Source: an uncultured Clostridia bacterium
GTDB lineage: Bacteria; Bacillota; Clostridia; Oscillospirales; Ruminococcaceae
Reading direction: 5' to 3'
DNA length: 64,000 nucleotides
Assembly (NCBI GenBank): GCA_947627985.1
Contig: CANQYD010000001.1
Location: 86,576-150,575 of the forward strand
Both the position numbers and the translations under genes were made by a program. Under the pieces are notes generated by a model. It saw only the letters and a list, made by a program, of their open reading frames with translations. It was not told the DNA's origin and did not search any database. Below, piece by piece: positions 8,558 to 18,445 of the stretch. Every line of letters starts with the position of its first letter. Position 1 is the first letter of the stretch.

Positions 8558-10363
8558 TTGAAACACACTCTTCTTAAAAAGCTCGATCTCCCGGCTGATC
8601 TAAAGCGGCTCGGTCCCGAAAAGGAAGCCGTTTTATGCGAGGAGATCAGGGACAAAATCATCAACACCGTTGCCGAAAACGGCGGGCATCTGAGCTCGAA
8701 TCTGGGCACGGTGGAGCTGAGCGTCGCTCTTCACAAGGTTTTTGAGTCGCCCGCGGACAAGATCGTCTTCGACGTGGGTCATCAGAGCTATGCCCACAAG
8801 CTGCTGACGGGAAGATACAGGGAATTTCACACTTTGCGGAAAAAAGGCGGAATTTCCGGCTTTACGCGACCCGATGAGAGCGTTCATGATCCCAACGTCA
8901 GCGGTCACAGCTCGAACTCGATCTCAATAGCGCTCGGTATTGCCGAGGCGATGAAGCTTTCGGGAGATGATCATCATGCCATCGCGGTCATCGGAGACGG
9001 CGCCATGACAGGAGGACTTGCGTTTGAGGGTCTCAATAACGCGGGAAATTCGGGCTGCAACATCATCGTGATCTTAAACTACAACGAGATGTCGATATCA
9101 AAAAATATCGGCGGTATCGCGGCATATCTCTCTGAACTTCGCACTCAGGACGGCTACCGCCGCTTAAAATCGGGCGCCAAGAAGGTCTTGGGAGCTATCC
9201 CGGTCTTAGGCAAGCCAATCTACAACGTACTTTCAGCCTCCAAGGACTCCATCAAGGAAAAGCTCATTCATTCGACGATGTTTGAGGACTTCGGCTTTGA
9301 ATTCATAGGTCCGGTGGACGGACATAATCTTGAAAAATTAGAAGCGGCTCTCAGGTCTGCAAAAGAGCTGGGAGGACCCGTTCTTGTTCAGGTCAATACG
9401 AGGAAGGGGAAGGGGTATCTTCCTGCCGAACAGCAGCCCGGAGAATTCCACGGCGTGACCGGGTTTGACGTCAAGACGGGCGAAAAGCCGCCGGTGGGGG
9501 ACTGTTATACCGATGAATTCGGCGAGGAGCTGGCTAAACTTGCCAAAAAAGACAGCCGTATCATCGGGATCACGGCTGCGATGAAGTACGGGACCGGGCT
9601 CAATCACTTCAACAACGGGCTTAAGGATCGGCTGTTTGACGTCGGCATCGCCGAGGAACATGCGGTCAGCTTCGGCGCCGGGCTTGCGTCGATGGGAAAA
9701 ATCCCGGTGTTCTCGGTATATTCCAGCTTTTTACAGCGTTCATATGACGAACTGATCCATGACGTCTCGATTCAGGGGCTGCACATGGTCCTTGCGATCT
9801 GCAACTGCGGCATCATCGCAGGCGATGGCGAGACTCATCAGGGAATATTTGACATACCTTTTTTGACGACGATCCCCAGGATCACGCTCTATTCCCCGGC
9901 AAACTACGAGGAGATGCGGCTCTGCCTTAACAATGCGCTTTACAAGGATAAAGGGCTCGTCTGCATACGGCTTCCCAAGGGCGGGGAGAATGTCGCCGAC
10001 AGCGTCTCCCTCGGCTTCACACTGACCGAGCGAGGCTCCGACCGGCTGATAATTTCCTACGGCAGGGAGTCAGAAGAATGCGAAAAGGCAGCCTCCGACA
10101 CCGGCGTCGACAGCTTAAGGCTGACAAGGATTTTCCCTTTACAGAAAGAGCTCTTGGGGATTATCCGCCGATACCGCAAAGCCTACATCTTTGAAGAGTG
10201 CTACAGCTTCGGCTCAATAGGCGAAAAACTGGCTTCGGAGCTTAACAATATCACCCGAACGGCTATTGATGATTTTGTCCCCACCCTCAGCTACCGTGAA
10301 GGCTTAGAGCTTTACAGCCTCTCGGCGGAACAGATTGCCGAGAAGATCAGGGAAGATCAATGA
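8558..10363 (+). CDS. dxs: 1-deoxy-D-xylulose-5-phosphate synthase
   Basis: This thiamine-diphosphate enzyme condenses pyruvate and glyceraldehyde-3-phosphate, the first step of the MEP isoprenoid pathway. It is full length at about 601 residues. GDGAMTGGLAFEGLNNAG is the ThDP/Mg motif, HQSYAHKLLTGR lies in the N-terminal domain, and the pyrimidine and C-terminal transketolase-like domains follow. I prefer the TTG at 8558 because GTGATA upstream pairs with the 3' end of 16S rRNA; a GTG at 8549 is the alternative. It precedes tlyA by a four-base overlap. Confidence 0.95.
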   Translation: MKHTLLKKLDLPADLKRLGPEKEAVLCEEIRDKIINTVAENGGHLSSNLGTVELSVALHKVFESPADKIVFDVGHQSYAHKLLTGRYREFHTLRKKGGISGFTRPDESVHDPNVSGHSSNSISIALGIAEAMKLSGDDHHAIAVIGDGAMTGGLAFEGLNNAGNSGCNIIVILNYNEMSISKNIGGIAAYLSELRTQDGYRRLKSGAKKVLGAIPVLGKPIYNVLSASKDSIKEKLIHSTMFEDFGFEFIGPVDGHNLEKLEAALRSAKELGGPVLVQVNTRKGKGYLPAEQQPGEFHGVTGFDVKTGEKPPVGDCYTDEFGEELAKLAKKDSRIIGITAAMKYGTGLNHFNNGLKDRLFDVGIAEEHAVSFGAGLASMGKIPVFSVYSSFLQRSYDELIHDVSIQGLHMVLAICNCGIIAGDGETHQGIFDIPFLTTIPRITLYSPANYEEMRLCLNNALYKDKGLVCIRLPKGGENVADSVSLGFTLTERGSDRLIISYGRESEECEKAASDTGVDSLRLTRIFPLQKELLGIIRRYRKAYIFEECYSFGSIGEKLASELNNITRTAIDDFVPTLSYREGLELYSLSAEQIAEKIREDQ

Positions 10364-11157
10364 CGCGGCTTGATTTCGAGATGGTATCCCGCGGGCTTGC
10401 GGTTTCCCGCGAACGTGCCAAGGAATATATTTCCAAAAATTATGTCACAGTGAACGGCAAACCCGCCTCAAAAGCGGCATTGGACGTCTTAAGCGATGAT
10501 CAAATCGAGGTCAACGGCGAAACTTTAAAATATGTAGGCCGCGGCGGGCTCAAGCTTGAACATGCCTTAAAAGCCTTTGGGATCGACCTTTCCGGGCTCA
10601 CTTGTCTCGACATCGGAGCCTCCACCGGAGGATTTACCGACTGTATGCTCTCATTCGGAGCCGCTAAGGTTTATGCGGTAGACGTCGGGCACGGACAGCT
10701 TGCCCAAAAGCTGGTAAATGACCCTCGGGTGGTGAATTTTGAAGGTGTAAATGTAAAAGACTTTACACCAGATATGCTTTCGGAGCCGATCGATTTTGCC
10801 GCCTCCGACCTCTCTTTCATATCCGTGAGATATGCAGCCTGTGCTCTCAAAGAAATTTTAGAGCCCGGTAAAAGTGCGGTTTTGTTGATAAAACCGCAGT
10901 TTGAAGCCGGGAGGAAGTATCTCGGCAACAGCGGCGTGGTGAAGGACAAAAAGGCGCATGTTGAGGTGCTTGAATCCCTCACGGCGTACTTTGAAAGCCT
11001 CGGGTTCGGCGTCAGAAATATCCTTCCTTCCCCCATAAAAGGCGGGGACGGGAACATTGAATACCTTGCGCATCTTGTAAAGGATAATGACTTTACACAT
11101 AATAATTTCGACTTCCGCGGCATAGTCTCGCGGGCATTCGGAGGTGAGAGCCGTTGA
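10360..11157 (+). CDS. tlyA: TlyA family rRNA (cytidine-2'-O)-methyltransferase
   Basis: This is a 265-residue protein with an N-terminal S4 RNA-binding domain (RLDFEMVSRGLAVSRERAKEY) and an FtsJ-like SAM methyltransferase domain with DIGASTGGFTDCML. Actinobacterial TlyA methylates 16S and 23S rRNA riboses; in Bacillota the ortholog is yqxC, also between dxs and argR. The start overlaps the dxs stop and the end overlaps nadK by four bases. Confidence 0.9.
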   Translation: MTRLDFEMVSRGLAVSRERAKEYISKNYVTVNGKPASKAALDVLSDDQIEVNGETLKYVGRGGLKLEHALKAFGIDLSGLTCLDIGASTGGFTDCMLSFGAAKVYAVDVGHGQLAQKLVNDPRVVNFEGVNVKDFTPDMLSEPIDFAASDLSFISVRYAACALKEILEPGKSAVLLIKPQFEAGRKYLGNSGVVKDKKAHVEVLESLTAYFESLGFGVRNILPSPIKGGDGNIEYLAHLVKDNDFTHNNFDFRGIVSRAFGGESR

Positions 11158-12041
11158 CGGCGTTCATTTACCCTAATTTTTTGAAAACGCACTCCAAAAG
11201 CTGCACCGCTCAGGCGTGCGAGATACTCCGCTCGATCGGTTTTGACCTTTTATTGCCTGATTTTGCGCGATCTGAGGTGGATATCGGCTGCTGCGATTTT
11301 TCGGCTCCCGAGGAAGCTGCAAAGTCCTGCGACATCATCATCTCGATCGGCGGAGACGGCACTATCTTGAAATGCGCCGGGCTTGCGTCTAAAAATTCCA
11401 AGCCGCTCCTGGGTATCAACTGCGGACGGTTGGGATTCATGGCGAGCCTTGAGCGAAGCGAGCTTGAGCTTCTGAAAAGGCTCTCCACCGGGCAATATAA
11501 GCTCGACGAGCGCATGATGCTCTCGGTCTCGGTGATCTTTGAAGATGACAAGTTAAAGACCTTTACAGCCCTGAATGAAGCTGTCATATCATCCGAAAGC
11601 GGCAGGGGAATTCGGGACTTCACGGTGCTTGCTGACGGGATTACGGTCTCATCGCTTCGAGCGGACGGATTGATATTTTCTACCCCGACCGGCGCCTCGG
11701 CATACTCTCTTTCAGCCGGGGGACCGCTGATAGAGCCGAGCCTTGACTGTATCGAGTTCACGCAGATATGCCCGCATTCCCTGTTTGCAAGAACGATGCT
11801 TTTCGCCCCGGATAAGAGGATCGAGATAAAGTTTGAATCAGACGGAAACACTAACGCCGCTCTTTCGGTTGACGGCAGACCCCCGATCCGGCTCTCGGAA
11901 AGGGACAGAGTAATCATCACCCGATCAAATCTTCGCTTAAAACTCATCGATATCGACGAGAGAGGCGGAAGCTACTTTAAAGCAATAAATCACAAGCTGA
12001 TGCAGCCGGCAAAGCCGGGAGATATAAATACGGAGGAATAA
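11154..12041 (+). CDS. nadK: NAD kinase
   Basis: This is a 295-residue ATP/polyphosphate-NAD kinase making NADP. SIGGDGTILKCAG is the family GGDGT motif, followed by INCGRLGFMA and the C-terminal TGASAYSLSAGGP. The start is a TTG at 11154 preceded by GGAGGTGA. It is the fifth step of a run of overlapping genes from xseA. The C-terminal extension after the catalytic domain (about residues 265-295) is unremarkable. Confidence 0.93.
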   Translation: MTAFIYPNFLKTHSKSCTAQACEILRSIGFDLLLPDFARSEVDIGCCDFSAPEEAAKSCDIIISIGGDGTILKCAGLASKNSKPLLGINCGRLGFMASLERSELELLKRLSTGQYKLDERMMLSVSVIFEDDKLKTFTALNEAVISSESGRGIRDFTVLADGITVSSLRADGLIFSTPTGASAYSLSAGGPLIEPSLDCIEFTQICPHSLFARTMLFAPDKRIEIKFESDGNTNAALSVDGRPPIRLSERDRVIITRSNLRLKLIDIDERGGSYFKAINHKLMQPAKPGDINTEE

Positions 12042-12043
12042 AA

Positions 12044-12493
12044 ATGAAAAACGACAGAAAAAAGGCAATTTTGGACATCGTAGCCCACTACGAGGTCGAC
12101 ACTCAGGAGACCCTTCAGGCTCTTCTTTTGGAGAGGGGATTTGCGGTCACTCAGGCGACGGTATCAAGGGACATCAACCAATTAGGGCTCATCAAGACGA
12201 TGGGTGAAGGCGGAAGTTACAAATATTCCCTGCCGAGGACGGAAAGAGACGTTGCGGCAAAGGCGAATCTTGTGAGATATTTTTCCGACTCGGTCTACAG
12301 CATCGATCGGGCGATGAATACCGTCGTCATCAAGTGCCATTCGGGCACCGCAAACGCCGTCTGTGCGAGGCTTGACAGTGCCGATTATAAGGATATCGTC
12401 GGCACCTTGGCGGGAGACGACACCATCTTTGTGCTCATGCGTTCGGAAGACGACGCCGCAAGAATGCTTAATGAGCTTGAACATCTTTTATAA
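12044..12493 (+). CDS. argR: Arginine repressor
   Basis: This is a 149-residue hexameric regulator of arginine metabolism (ArgR/AhrC). It has an N-terminal winged helix-turn-helix (TQETLQALLLERGFAVTQAT, then VSRDINQLG) and a C-terminal oligomerisation/arginine-binding domain ending with VGTLAGDDTIFVLMRS. A conserved context between tlyA/nadK and recN supports it. No arginine genes lie in the window, so regulated targets are elsewhere. Confidence 0.94.
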   Translation: MKNDRKKAILDIVAHYEVDTQETLQALLLERGFAVTQATVSRDINQLGLIKTMGEGGSYKYSLPRTERDVAAKANLVRYFSDSVYSIDRAMNTVVIKCHSGTANAVCARLDSADYKDIVGTLAGDDTIFVLMRSEDDAARMLNELEHLL

Positions 12494-12517
12494 TACCAAA
12501 GGAAGAAGAGATTCACC

Positions 12518-14182
12518 GTGCTAAAGGAGCTGCACATAGAAAATCTCGCGGTCATTGAAAACGCGACAATATCGCTCGGACCGAGGCTGAACGTGTTCAC
12601 CGGAGAGACCGGCGCGGGCAAGTCGATACTTATCGGCGGCATAAACGCTGTGCTCGGGCAGAGAGTTTCCCGGGACATCGTGAGAGCCGGAGCCGAAAAG
12701 GCTTATGTATCGGCTGTTTTTACCGATCTTTCGGATAATGTCTGCGGCAAGCTTCGGGAGCTCGGATTCGAGCCGGAGGACGAGCTGATAGTCTCCCGCG
12801 AGATATCGGCTGACGGCAGGGGAAGCGCACGGATAAATTCCCGGGCTGCAAGCATATCCGCGATAAAAGAGCTCGGAAATATGCTCATAAATATCCACGG
12901 TCAGCAGGACAGCCAGGTGCTTTTGGACCCTTCCCGGCACCTCGGAATTTTAGACAGCTTCGGGCTTTTGGAGCCGGTTTTGGAGGATTATAAAGCCTCC
13001 TTCCGGCAGCTTCAGAGCGTGGCGAGGAGGATATCGCAGCTTAAGCAGAACAACCGTGAAAAGGCGGCAAGGGTCGCATATTTGCAGTCGGTTGTGAATG
13101 ATATACTGCCGCTCGGGCTTGAGCCGGGTGAAGACGACTTGGTCGAAGAGCGCTTCAAGGTCCTTGACAATGCATATGAACTCTCGCGGGCGCTGGGTGC
13201 CGCGTCTCTTTTGATTTCGGGTGATGATGACGGCGGCGGCGCTTCGGGAAATGTCTTGGAGGCGATTTCGGAATTATCGGGCGCCGAGGAGCTTTTGCCC
13301 GCGCTTAAGCCTCTTTCGGATCGCTTAAACTCCGTCTCGATCGAGCTTTCCGACATCTCGGACGAGCTTATCCGGCTTGCGGATTCACTTGATTCGGACC
13401 CCGAAGAATATGCAAAACTCTCCGCACGCCGCGATGAACTGAGCCGCATAAAGCGCCGCTACGGGCTCGATCTTGCGGGGGTCATTGATCTCTATAACAA
13501 GTCAAACGAGGAGCTCGGGTCGATCACGGGAGCCGACGGGGAGTTAGATAAACTGTCCAAAGAAATGGACTTGCTTTTAAGCGAAGTCACCAAAAAAGCC
13601 GAGAATCTGCGAAAACTCAGAATTGAGACCGCCGAGCGCTTCAAAAAAGGCGTCGAGGAGGAGTTAAAATTCTTAAATATGCCGGACGTGCGGCTTGAAG
13701 TTAAGCTTGATCGCGGCAAACTGACCGGTACAGGAATGGATTCCGCAGAATTTCTGATATCCGCAAACCGCGGCGAAGAGCCGAAGCCGGTCGCGAGGAT
13801 CGCCTCCGGCGGCGAGCTTTCAAGGATCATGCTTGCCCTGAAGAGCGTTCTTGCCGACCGAGACGACATTCCCACACTGATTTTTGATGAGATAGACTCC
13901 GGCGTCAGCGGAAGAGCGGCTCAGAAGATCGGCATAAAGCTTCGTGAAATTTCAAGAGGCAGGCAGGTTCTGTGCGTCACCCATCTTGCACAGATCGCGA
14001 TAAACGGCGACGACCACATTCTGATAGAAAAAAACAGCGTGAGCGACCGCACATTCACCGAGATTCGACCCCTTGATTTTGAGGGCAGAAAGCTCGAGAT
14101 CGCAAGGATTATCGGCGGCGAAAACATCACGGAAACGGTACTTAAAGACGCCGAAGAACAGCTTATTTCGGCGCAAAAATAA
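12518..14182 (+). CDS. recN: DNA repair protein RecN
   Basis: This is a 554-residue SMC-like ATPase of double-strand break repair. Walker A FTGETGAGKS is at about residues 28-37, a long coiled coil fills the middle, the signature is ASGGELSRIMLALK, and Walker B is LIFDEIDSGVSG. The start is a GTG at 12518 after GGAAGAAGAG. In many spore formers spoIVB and spo0A follow recN; here a DJ-1 gene follows instead. Confidence 0.95.
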   Translation: MLKELHIENLAVIENATISLGPRLNVFTGETGAGKSILIGGINAVLGQRVSRDIVRAGAEKAYVSAVFTDLSDNVCGKLRELGFEPEDELIVSREISADGRGSARINSRAASISAIKELGNMLINIHGQQDSQVLLDPSRHLGILDSFGLLEPVLEDYKASFRQLQSVARRISQLKQNNREKAARVAYLQSVVNDILPLGLEPGEDDLVEERFKVLDNAYELSRALGAASLLISGDDDGGGASGNVLEAISELSGAEELLPALKPLSDRLNSVSIELSDISDELIRLADSLDSDPEEYAKLSARRDELSRIKRRYGLDLAGVIDLYNKSNEELGSITGADGELDKLSKEMDLLLSEVTKKAENLRKLRIETAERFKKGVEEELKFLNMPDVRLEVKLDRGKLTGTGMDSAEFLISANRGEEPKPVARIASGGELSRIMLALKSVLADRDDIPTLIFDEIDSGVSGRAAQKIGIKLREISRGRQVLCVTHLAQIAINGDDHILIEKNSVSDRTFTEIRPLDFEGRKLEIARIIGGENITETVLKDAEEQLISAQK

Positions 14183-14196
14183 AGGAGGAAGTTTAT

Positions 14197-14739
14197 ATGG
14201 TTTATGTTTATCTGGCTAACGGTTTTGAGGAGATCGAGGCTCTTACCCCGGTCGATTGCTTAAGAAGATGCGAGATAGAGGTCAAAACGGTGGGCGTGAG
14301 CGGAAGAGCCGTCACGGGTTCCCACGGGATATCCGTCTTTTGCGATCTTATAGCCGAGGAGGCTGTTATTGATGATCGAATCGACATGATCATCCTTCCG
14401 GGAGGCATGCCGGGCACTTTGAATCTTGAAAAATCTCCCTATGTCCAAAAGGCGATAGATTTCTGCACCGAGCATGACAAACCCGTCGCGGCTATCTGCG
14501 CGGCTCCCTCGATCTTGGGTCACAAAGGTCTTTTAAAGGGCAAAAAAGCGGTCTGCTATCCCGGCTTTGAGGATCAGCTTTTGGGAGCAGAAGTTTTGGA
14601 AATTCCCGCCGTTACCGACGGCAAGATCATCACCGCCTGCGGAATGGGCGCGGCTCTTGAATTTTCCTATGAGATCATCTCTATGCTGATATCAAAAGAG
14701 CGCGCAAAGACGCTACTTAAGGCGCTCAACAAAAAATAA
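14197..14739 (+). CDS. DJ-1/PfpI family protein (YajL-like)
   Basis: This is a 180-residue member of the DJ-1 subfamily. The catalytic cysteine is Cys101 in AAICAAPSILG, the nucleophile elbow, with the supporting acidic residue in FEEIEAL (about 11-12) and the ILPGGMPG loop. Family members are reported as glyoxalase/deglycase-like or chaperone-like; the physiological reaction here cannot be told. A strong AAGGAGG precedes the ATG. Confidence 0.88.
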   Translation: MVYVYLANGFEEIEALTPVDCLRRCEIEVKTVGVSGRAVTGSHGISVFCDLIAEEAVIDDRIDMIILPGGMPGTLNLEKSPYVQKAIDFCTEHDKPVAAICAAPSILGHKGLLKGKKAVCYPGFEDQLLGAEVLEIPAVTDGKIITACGMGAALEFSYEIISMLISKERAKTLLKALNKK

Positions 14740-14756
14740 ATCCCGAAGGAGAAGCC

Positions 14757-16115
14757 ATGAGAGAAGATATATTCGACACCTATCTCAGGTCGATTTTAGA
14801 TAAATCAAACGTCAAGTCGGACGACTCCGCCGCTCCGCCGACAGGTGAAATATACGCCGACAGAGACCCCTCGGAGGCTGTACCGATCAAATTTTCCGAC
14901 GACGAGCCGGTTAAGGAAGATTTCGAGGATAAGACCATCGCAATCGGCGGCGGCACGCAAAAATTCGTCTCGGCGCCCTCAAATCCTCAGCCTCAGCCGC
15001 AGCCGAGACCGGTCCGAAAAGTCAAAAAGAAAAAGGTCCGCAAGGCAAATTATTCCGCCTATGGGGGGATAGTTTTGGCGACTTTGGTGCTCTGCTGCTC
15101 CATCGTCATCTCCCTTTTCGTGATCGTTGTCGGTCGCGACTTTTTGGGGATCGATACCAACACCAACCGCTTCACTCTTTATATAAAGTCGGATATGACG
15201 GTACGCGACATCTCCCAGTATTTATATGAAAACGGCGTAATCGAGTACCCCGAACTCTTTACACAGTTTGCAAAACTCAGGGTAGGGGACGGAAGCGTCT
15301 ACCCCGGGGACATCGAAGTCACCCCGGCGACGAGCTATCCCGAGCTTGTCGACAGCCTCACCACCATGAGGCAGGCTCACCCGACCGTCACCGTGACCTT
15401 CCCCGAGGGCGCTACAATCGAAGACTGTGCAAAAATCCTTGAAGAAAACGGCGTATGCTCGGCTGATGAATTCATCTTTGCCTTTAACAGCAACGTCTAC
15501 GGCTTCGACTTTGAAACGCACGTCGGCTCGTCGCCCTTGAAATACTACAAAAACGAGGGATATCTCTTCCCCGACACCTATGAATTTTACGCCAGCGATC
15601 CCGAGAACGACTTTGAGGGCGATTCCGTCTACAACATCGTCAGGAGGATTAAAGAGCGCACCAACGAGATCATGAATGAGGACCTCATCAAGCGCTGTCA
15701 GGATCAGGGAAAGACCCTTGAGGAGGTTGTGACGATGGCTTCCATTTTGCAGCTCGAATCGGGAAATCCCGAGGAGATGCCGAAGATCGCTTCGGTCTTT
15801 TACAACCGCCTTGCCCATCCCGATATATATCCTCACCTTCAGACCGACACGACCACTAAGTATATCGGGGTAATAAAGTCCGAATCGACAATGGATTTCC
15901 AGGAGATGTATGACGCCTACGACACCTATGTCTGCCAAGGTCTTCCGGTCGGACCGATCTGCAACCCCGGTCTTGCCGCGATAGAGGCGGCGCTTAATCC
16001 CGCGGACACGAGCTACTACTTCTTCTGCTCGAGTCCCGAGACAGGCGTATTCTACTACGCCGAGACATATTCCGAACATCAGGACAACGTCAAGCTTGCG
16101 GGTCTTGAAGTATGA
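14757..16115 (+). CDS. mltG: Endolytic transglycosylase MltG
   Basis: This is a 452-residue single-pass membrane enzyme that cleaves nascent glycan strands and sets their length. A disordered cytoplasmic tail (1-100, with a PQ-rich stretch and a lysine cluster) precedes a helix at about 101-126, a LysM-like region, and the YceG catalytic domain. Glu334 in ASILQLESG aligns with the catalytic Glu of E. coli MltG. YNRL and GLPVGPICNPG are also conserved. The stop overlaps the next gene by four bases. Confidence 0.93.
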   Translation: MREDIFDTYLRSILDKSNVKSDDSAAPPTGEIYADRDPSEAVPIKFSDDEPVKEDFEDKTIAIGGGTQKFVSAPSNPQPQPQPRPVRKVKKKKVRKANYSAYGGIVLATLVLCCSIVISLFVIVVGRDFLGIDTNTNRFTLYIKSDMTVRDISQYLYENGVIEYPELFTQFAKLRVGDGSVYPGDIEVTPATSYPELVDSLTTMRQAHPTVTVTFPEGATIEDCAKILEENGVCSADEFIFAFNSNVYGFDFETHVGSSPLKYYKNEGYLFPDTYEFYASDPENDFEGDSVYNIVRRIKERTNEIMNEDLIKRCQDQGKTLEEVVTMASILQLESGNPEEMPKIASVFYNRLAHPDIYPHLQTDTTTKYIGVIKSESTMDFQEMYDAYDTYVCQGLPVGPICNPGLAAIEAALNPADTSYYFFCSSPETGVFYYAETYSEHQDNVKLAGLEV

Positions 16116-17323
16116 TATACCCCGAGATTTTGGCTCCCGCCGGGGATTATGAATGCTTTGAAGCGGCTTTAAGATACGGCGCCGACGCGGTTTATCTTGC
16201 AAAAAAATCCTTCGGTATGCGATCGGCTCCCGAGAATTTTTCGCAGGGCGATCTGATATCCGCCTGCAAATCCGCTCATGAAAAGGGGATAAGGGTATAT
16301 CTTACCTGCAACACCCTTCCTCATTCCCGTGAGCTTGAAGCGCTTCCCGATTTTGCCAAAGAAGCGGCGGAAGCGGGAGTTGACGCATTTATAGTCAGCG
16401 ACATCGGCGTGATGAGCATTCTTAAAAATCTTGCGCCCGACATCGATATTCACATTTCAACTCAGGCGGGAGTCGTGAATCATGCGACCGCTTCCGAGCT
16501 ATATAAAATGGGCGCCAAGCGTGTAGTTTTGGCGCGGGAGCTTCATATCGATGAGATAAAAACTATCCGGGACAAAACCCCTCCCGAGCTTGAGATAGAG
16601 ACCTTTGTCCACGGCGCCATGTGCGTATCCTTTTCCGGAAGATGTCTTTTGTCCCAATATCTTACAGGCAGAGACGCCAACCGGGGAGAATGCGCTCAGC
16701 CCTGCCGATGGAGTTACGCCATCATGGAAAAGACGAGGGCGGGGGAGTATTTCCCGATTTCCGAAAGCGACGGAGGGACGTATATCTTAAACGCCGAGGA
16801 TTTATGCATGATCGAACACCTTGACAAGCTGCATTCGGCGGGGGTGTCGAGCTTTAAGATCGAAGGGCGCGCGAAGTCGTCATATTACGTCTCGGTGATA
16901 ACAAACGCCTACCGAGCCGCAAAGGAACACCTTCTGAATCACCCCGGCGAGCCGCTTCCCGAGTGGATAAAAGAGGAGACGGAGAAGGTCTCCCACCGAA
17001 GATATTCAACGGGCTTTTATTTTCCGGTTGATCCTCCCACGCAGAATCTTTCGGACGGCGGGTACATCAGGAGCTGGGACGTAGCCGCAACGGTCGAGCA
17101 AAGCGACGGGGAATATCTAATGATCCGCCAGCGGAACAGATTTTTCAAGGGAGATACTCTTGAAGCGCTCTTGCCGCTTGAAAAGCCGGTGCCGATCGTT
17201 GCGGACGAGATTTTTGATTCCGAAGATCAGCCGGCAGACGCGGCAAACAAGGCATATGAACGGTACAAAATAAGGTGCGGGATAAATCTTCCCGAGGGTA
17301 CCGTACTGAGAATAAAAAAGTAA
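16112..17323 (+). CDS. U32 peptidase-family protein, likely tRNA hydroxylation protein TrhP
   Basis: This is a 403-residue U32 family protein. The opening EILAPAGDYECFEAALRYGAD and the signature ETFVHGAMCVSFSGRC are diagnostic. Cysteines in SGRC, GECAQPC and downstream could bind an Fe-S cluster. Members such as B. subtilis YrrN/YrrO (TrhP) act in tRNA wobble-uridine 5-hydroxylation, and those genes also lie near mltG, so this is the likeliest role. Peptidase activity is doubtful for this group. Confidence 0.85.
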   Translation: MIYPEILAPAGDYECFEAALRYGADAVYLAKKSFGMRSAPENFSQGDLISACKSAHEKGIRVYLTCNTLPHSRELEALPDFAKEAAEAGVDAFIVSDIGVMSILKNLAPDIDIHISTQAGVVNHATASELYKMGAKRVVLARELHIDEIKTIRDKTPPELEIETFVHGAMCVSFSGRCLLSQYLTGRDANRGECAQPCRWSYAIMEKTRAGEYFPISESDGGTYILNAEDLCMIEHLDKLHSAGVSSFKIEGRAKSSYYVSVITNAYRAAKEHLLNHPGEPLPEWIKEETEKVSHRRYSTGFYFPVDPPTQNLSDGGYIRSWDVAATVEQSDGEYLMIRQRNRFFKGDTLEALLPLEKPVPIVADEIFDSEDQPADAANKAYERYKIRCGINLPEGTVLRIKK

Positions 17324-17335
17324 AGGAGATTGACT

Positions 17336-18289
17336 ATGTATCCTGTTTTGCTGAAAGCGCCTCTCAAAGACTATATCTGGGGAGGCAGGAAATTAAAGGA
17401 AGAATACGGCTTCGAGACCGATCTTGAACGGGTCTCGGAGGCGTGGGTCTTGGCATGTCACAAAGACGGCGACGGGGTCGTCATGAACGGTGAAATGAAG
17501 GGGAAGACGCTGTCGGAAGTCCTCAGAATCTGGGGGAATGCAGCCATCGGCGAAAAAGCCGCGAAATTCCCATATTTCCCGCTTTTGATAAAGCTGATCG
17601 ACGCCTGTGACCGCCTTTCTTTGCAGGTCCACCCGAACGACGAGTACGCGATGAGGGTCGAGGGGGAATTCGGCAAGACGGAGATGTGGTACGTCGTCGA
17701 CTGCGAACCCGGAGCAGAGCTGATCTACGGTCTCACCAAAAAAATCGGCAAGGAGGAGTTTGAACGAAGGATCCGCGACAACACCATCGAGGAGGTATGC
17801 AACTTCGTGCCCGTCAAAAAAGGCGACGTGTTCTTCATCGAAGCCGGCACGCTTCACGCGATCGGAAAGGGGATTCTCATCGCTGAGGTCCAGCAGAATT
17901 CAAATACTACATACCGCGTCTCGGACTACGGGCGCCTCGGAGCCGACGGCAAGCCGAGGGCACTGCATATCGACAAGGCGATCGACGTCACTAAAACCGA
18001 GCCCCCGACGGTTCCATATGGCGCGGTCGGTGAGATAAGAAAGGTCGGAAACAGCGAGATCAGGCTCCTTGCGACATGTCCGCTCTTTACCGCCGAAGCC
18101 CTGAATTTGGACGGGGATTATGATATCAACTGCGACGGTTTTACCTCGGCTGTGGTGCTTTCGGGTGATGTCAAAGCCGCGTGGGACGGCGGGGAATTGA
18201 GCATGACAAAGGGCTCCAGCCTGTTTATTCCTGCCGGAATTGAAACGAAGCTTAGCGGCAGGGGAGAGGTGCTTCTGAGCCGGGTATAA
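17336..18289 (+). CDS. manA: Mannose-6-phosphate isomerase, class I
   Basis: This is a 317-residue zinc cupin enzyme interconverting mannose-6-phosphate and fructose-6-phosphate. Zinc ligands lie in LQVHPNDEYA and the following KTEMWYVVD glutamate, with further cupin residues in EAGTLHAIGKG. The start at the ATG at 17336 is preferred because AAGGAG lies seven bases upstream; a TTG at 17330 falls inside that spacer. It has the short form typical of Bacillota. Confidence 0.92.
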   Translation: MYPVLLKAPLKDYIWGGRKLKEEYGFETDLERVSEAWVLACHKDGDGVVMNGEMKGKTLSEVLRIWGNAAIGEKAAKFPYFPLLIKLIDACDRLSLQVHPNDEYAMRVEGEFGKTEMWYVVDCEPGAELIYGLTKKIGKEEFERRIRDNTIEEVCNFVPVKKGDVFFIEAGTLHAIGKGILIAEVQQNSNTTYRVSDYGRLGADGKPRALHIDKAIDVTKTEPPTVPYGAVGEIRKVGNSEIRLLATCPLFTAEALNLDGDYDINCDGFTSAVVLSGDVKAAWDGGELSMTKGSSLFIPAGIETKLSGRGEVLLSRV

Positions 18290-18308
18290 AAAAATTTTTG
18301 AAAAAGTA

Positions 18309-18337
18309 TTGATTTTTGCATTTAAGTATGTTATAAT
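18309..18337 (+). promoter_or_regulatory. Promoter of tRNA-His
   Basis: TTGATT (18309-18314), a 17-nt spacer and TATAAT (18332-18337), with TG at the extended -10 position. It lies about 30 bases before the mature tRNA-His. Confidence 0.75.
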
Positions 18338-18367
18338 ATCGCTTGTGCTCCGATGAGGGGCACTTAC

Positions 18368-18445
18368 GGTGGGTATAGCGTAGTTGGTTAACGCGTCAGA
18401 TTGTGGTTCTGAAGACCGTCGGTTCGAGTCCGACTATCCACCCCA
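18368..18445 (+). tRNA. tRNA-His (GTG)
   Basis: It folds as a cloverleaf with anticodon GTG. The extra 5' G (-1) typical of tRNA-His pairs with C73, and CCA is encoded. The acceptor stem GTGGGTA pairs with TATCCAC with one G-T. A terminator-like hairpin repeat begins directly after the CCA. Confidence 0.95.
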
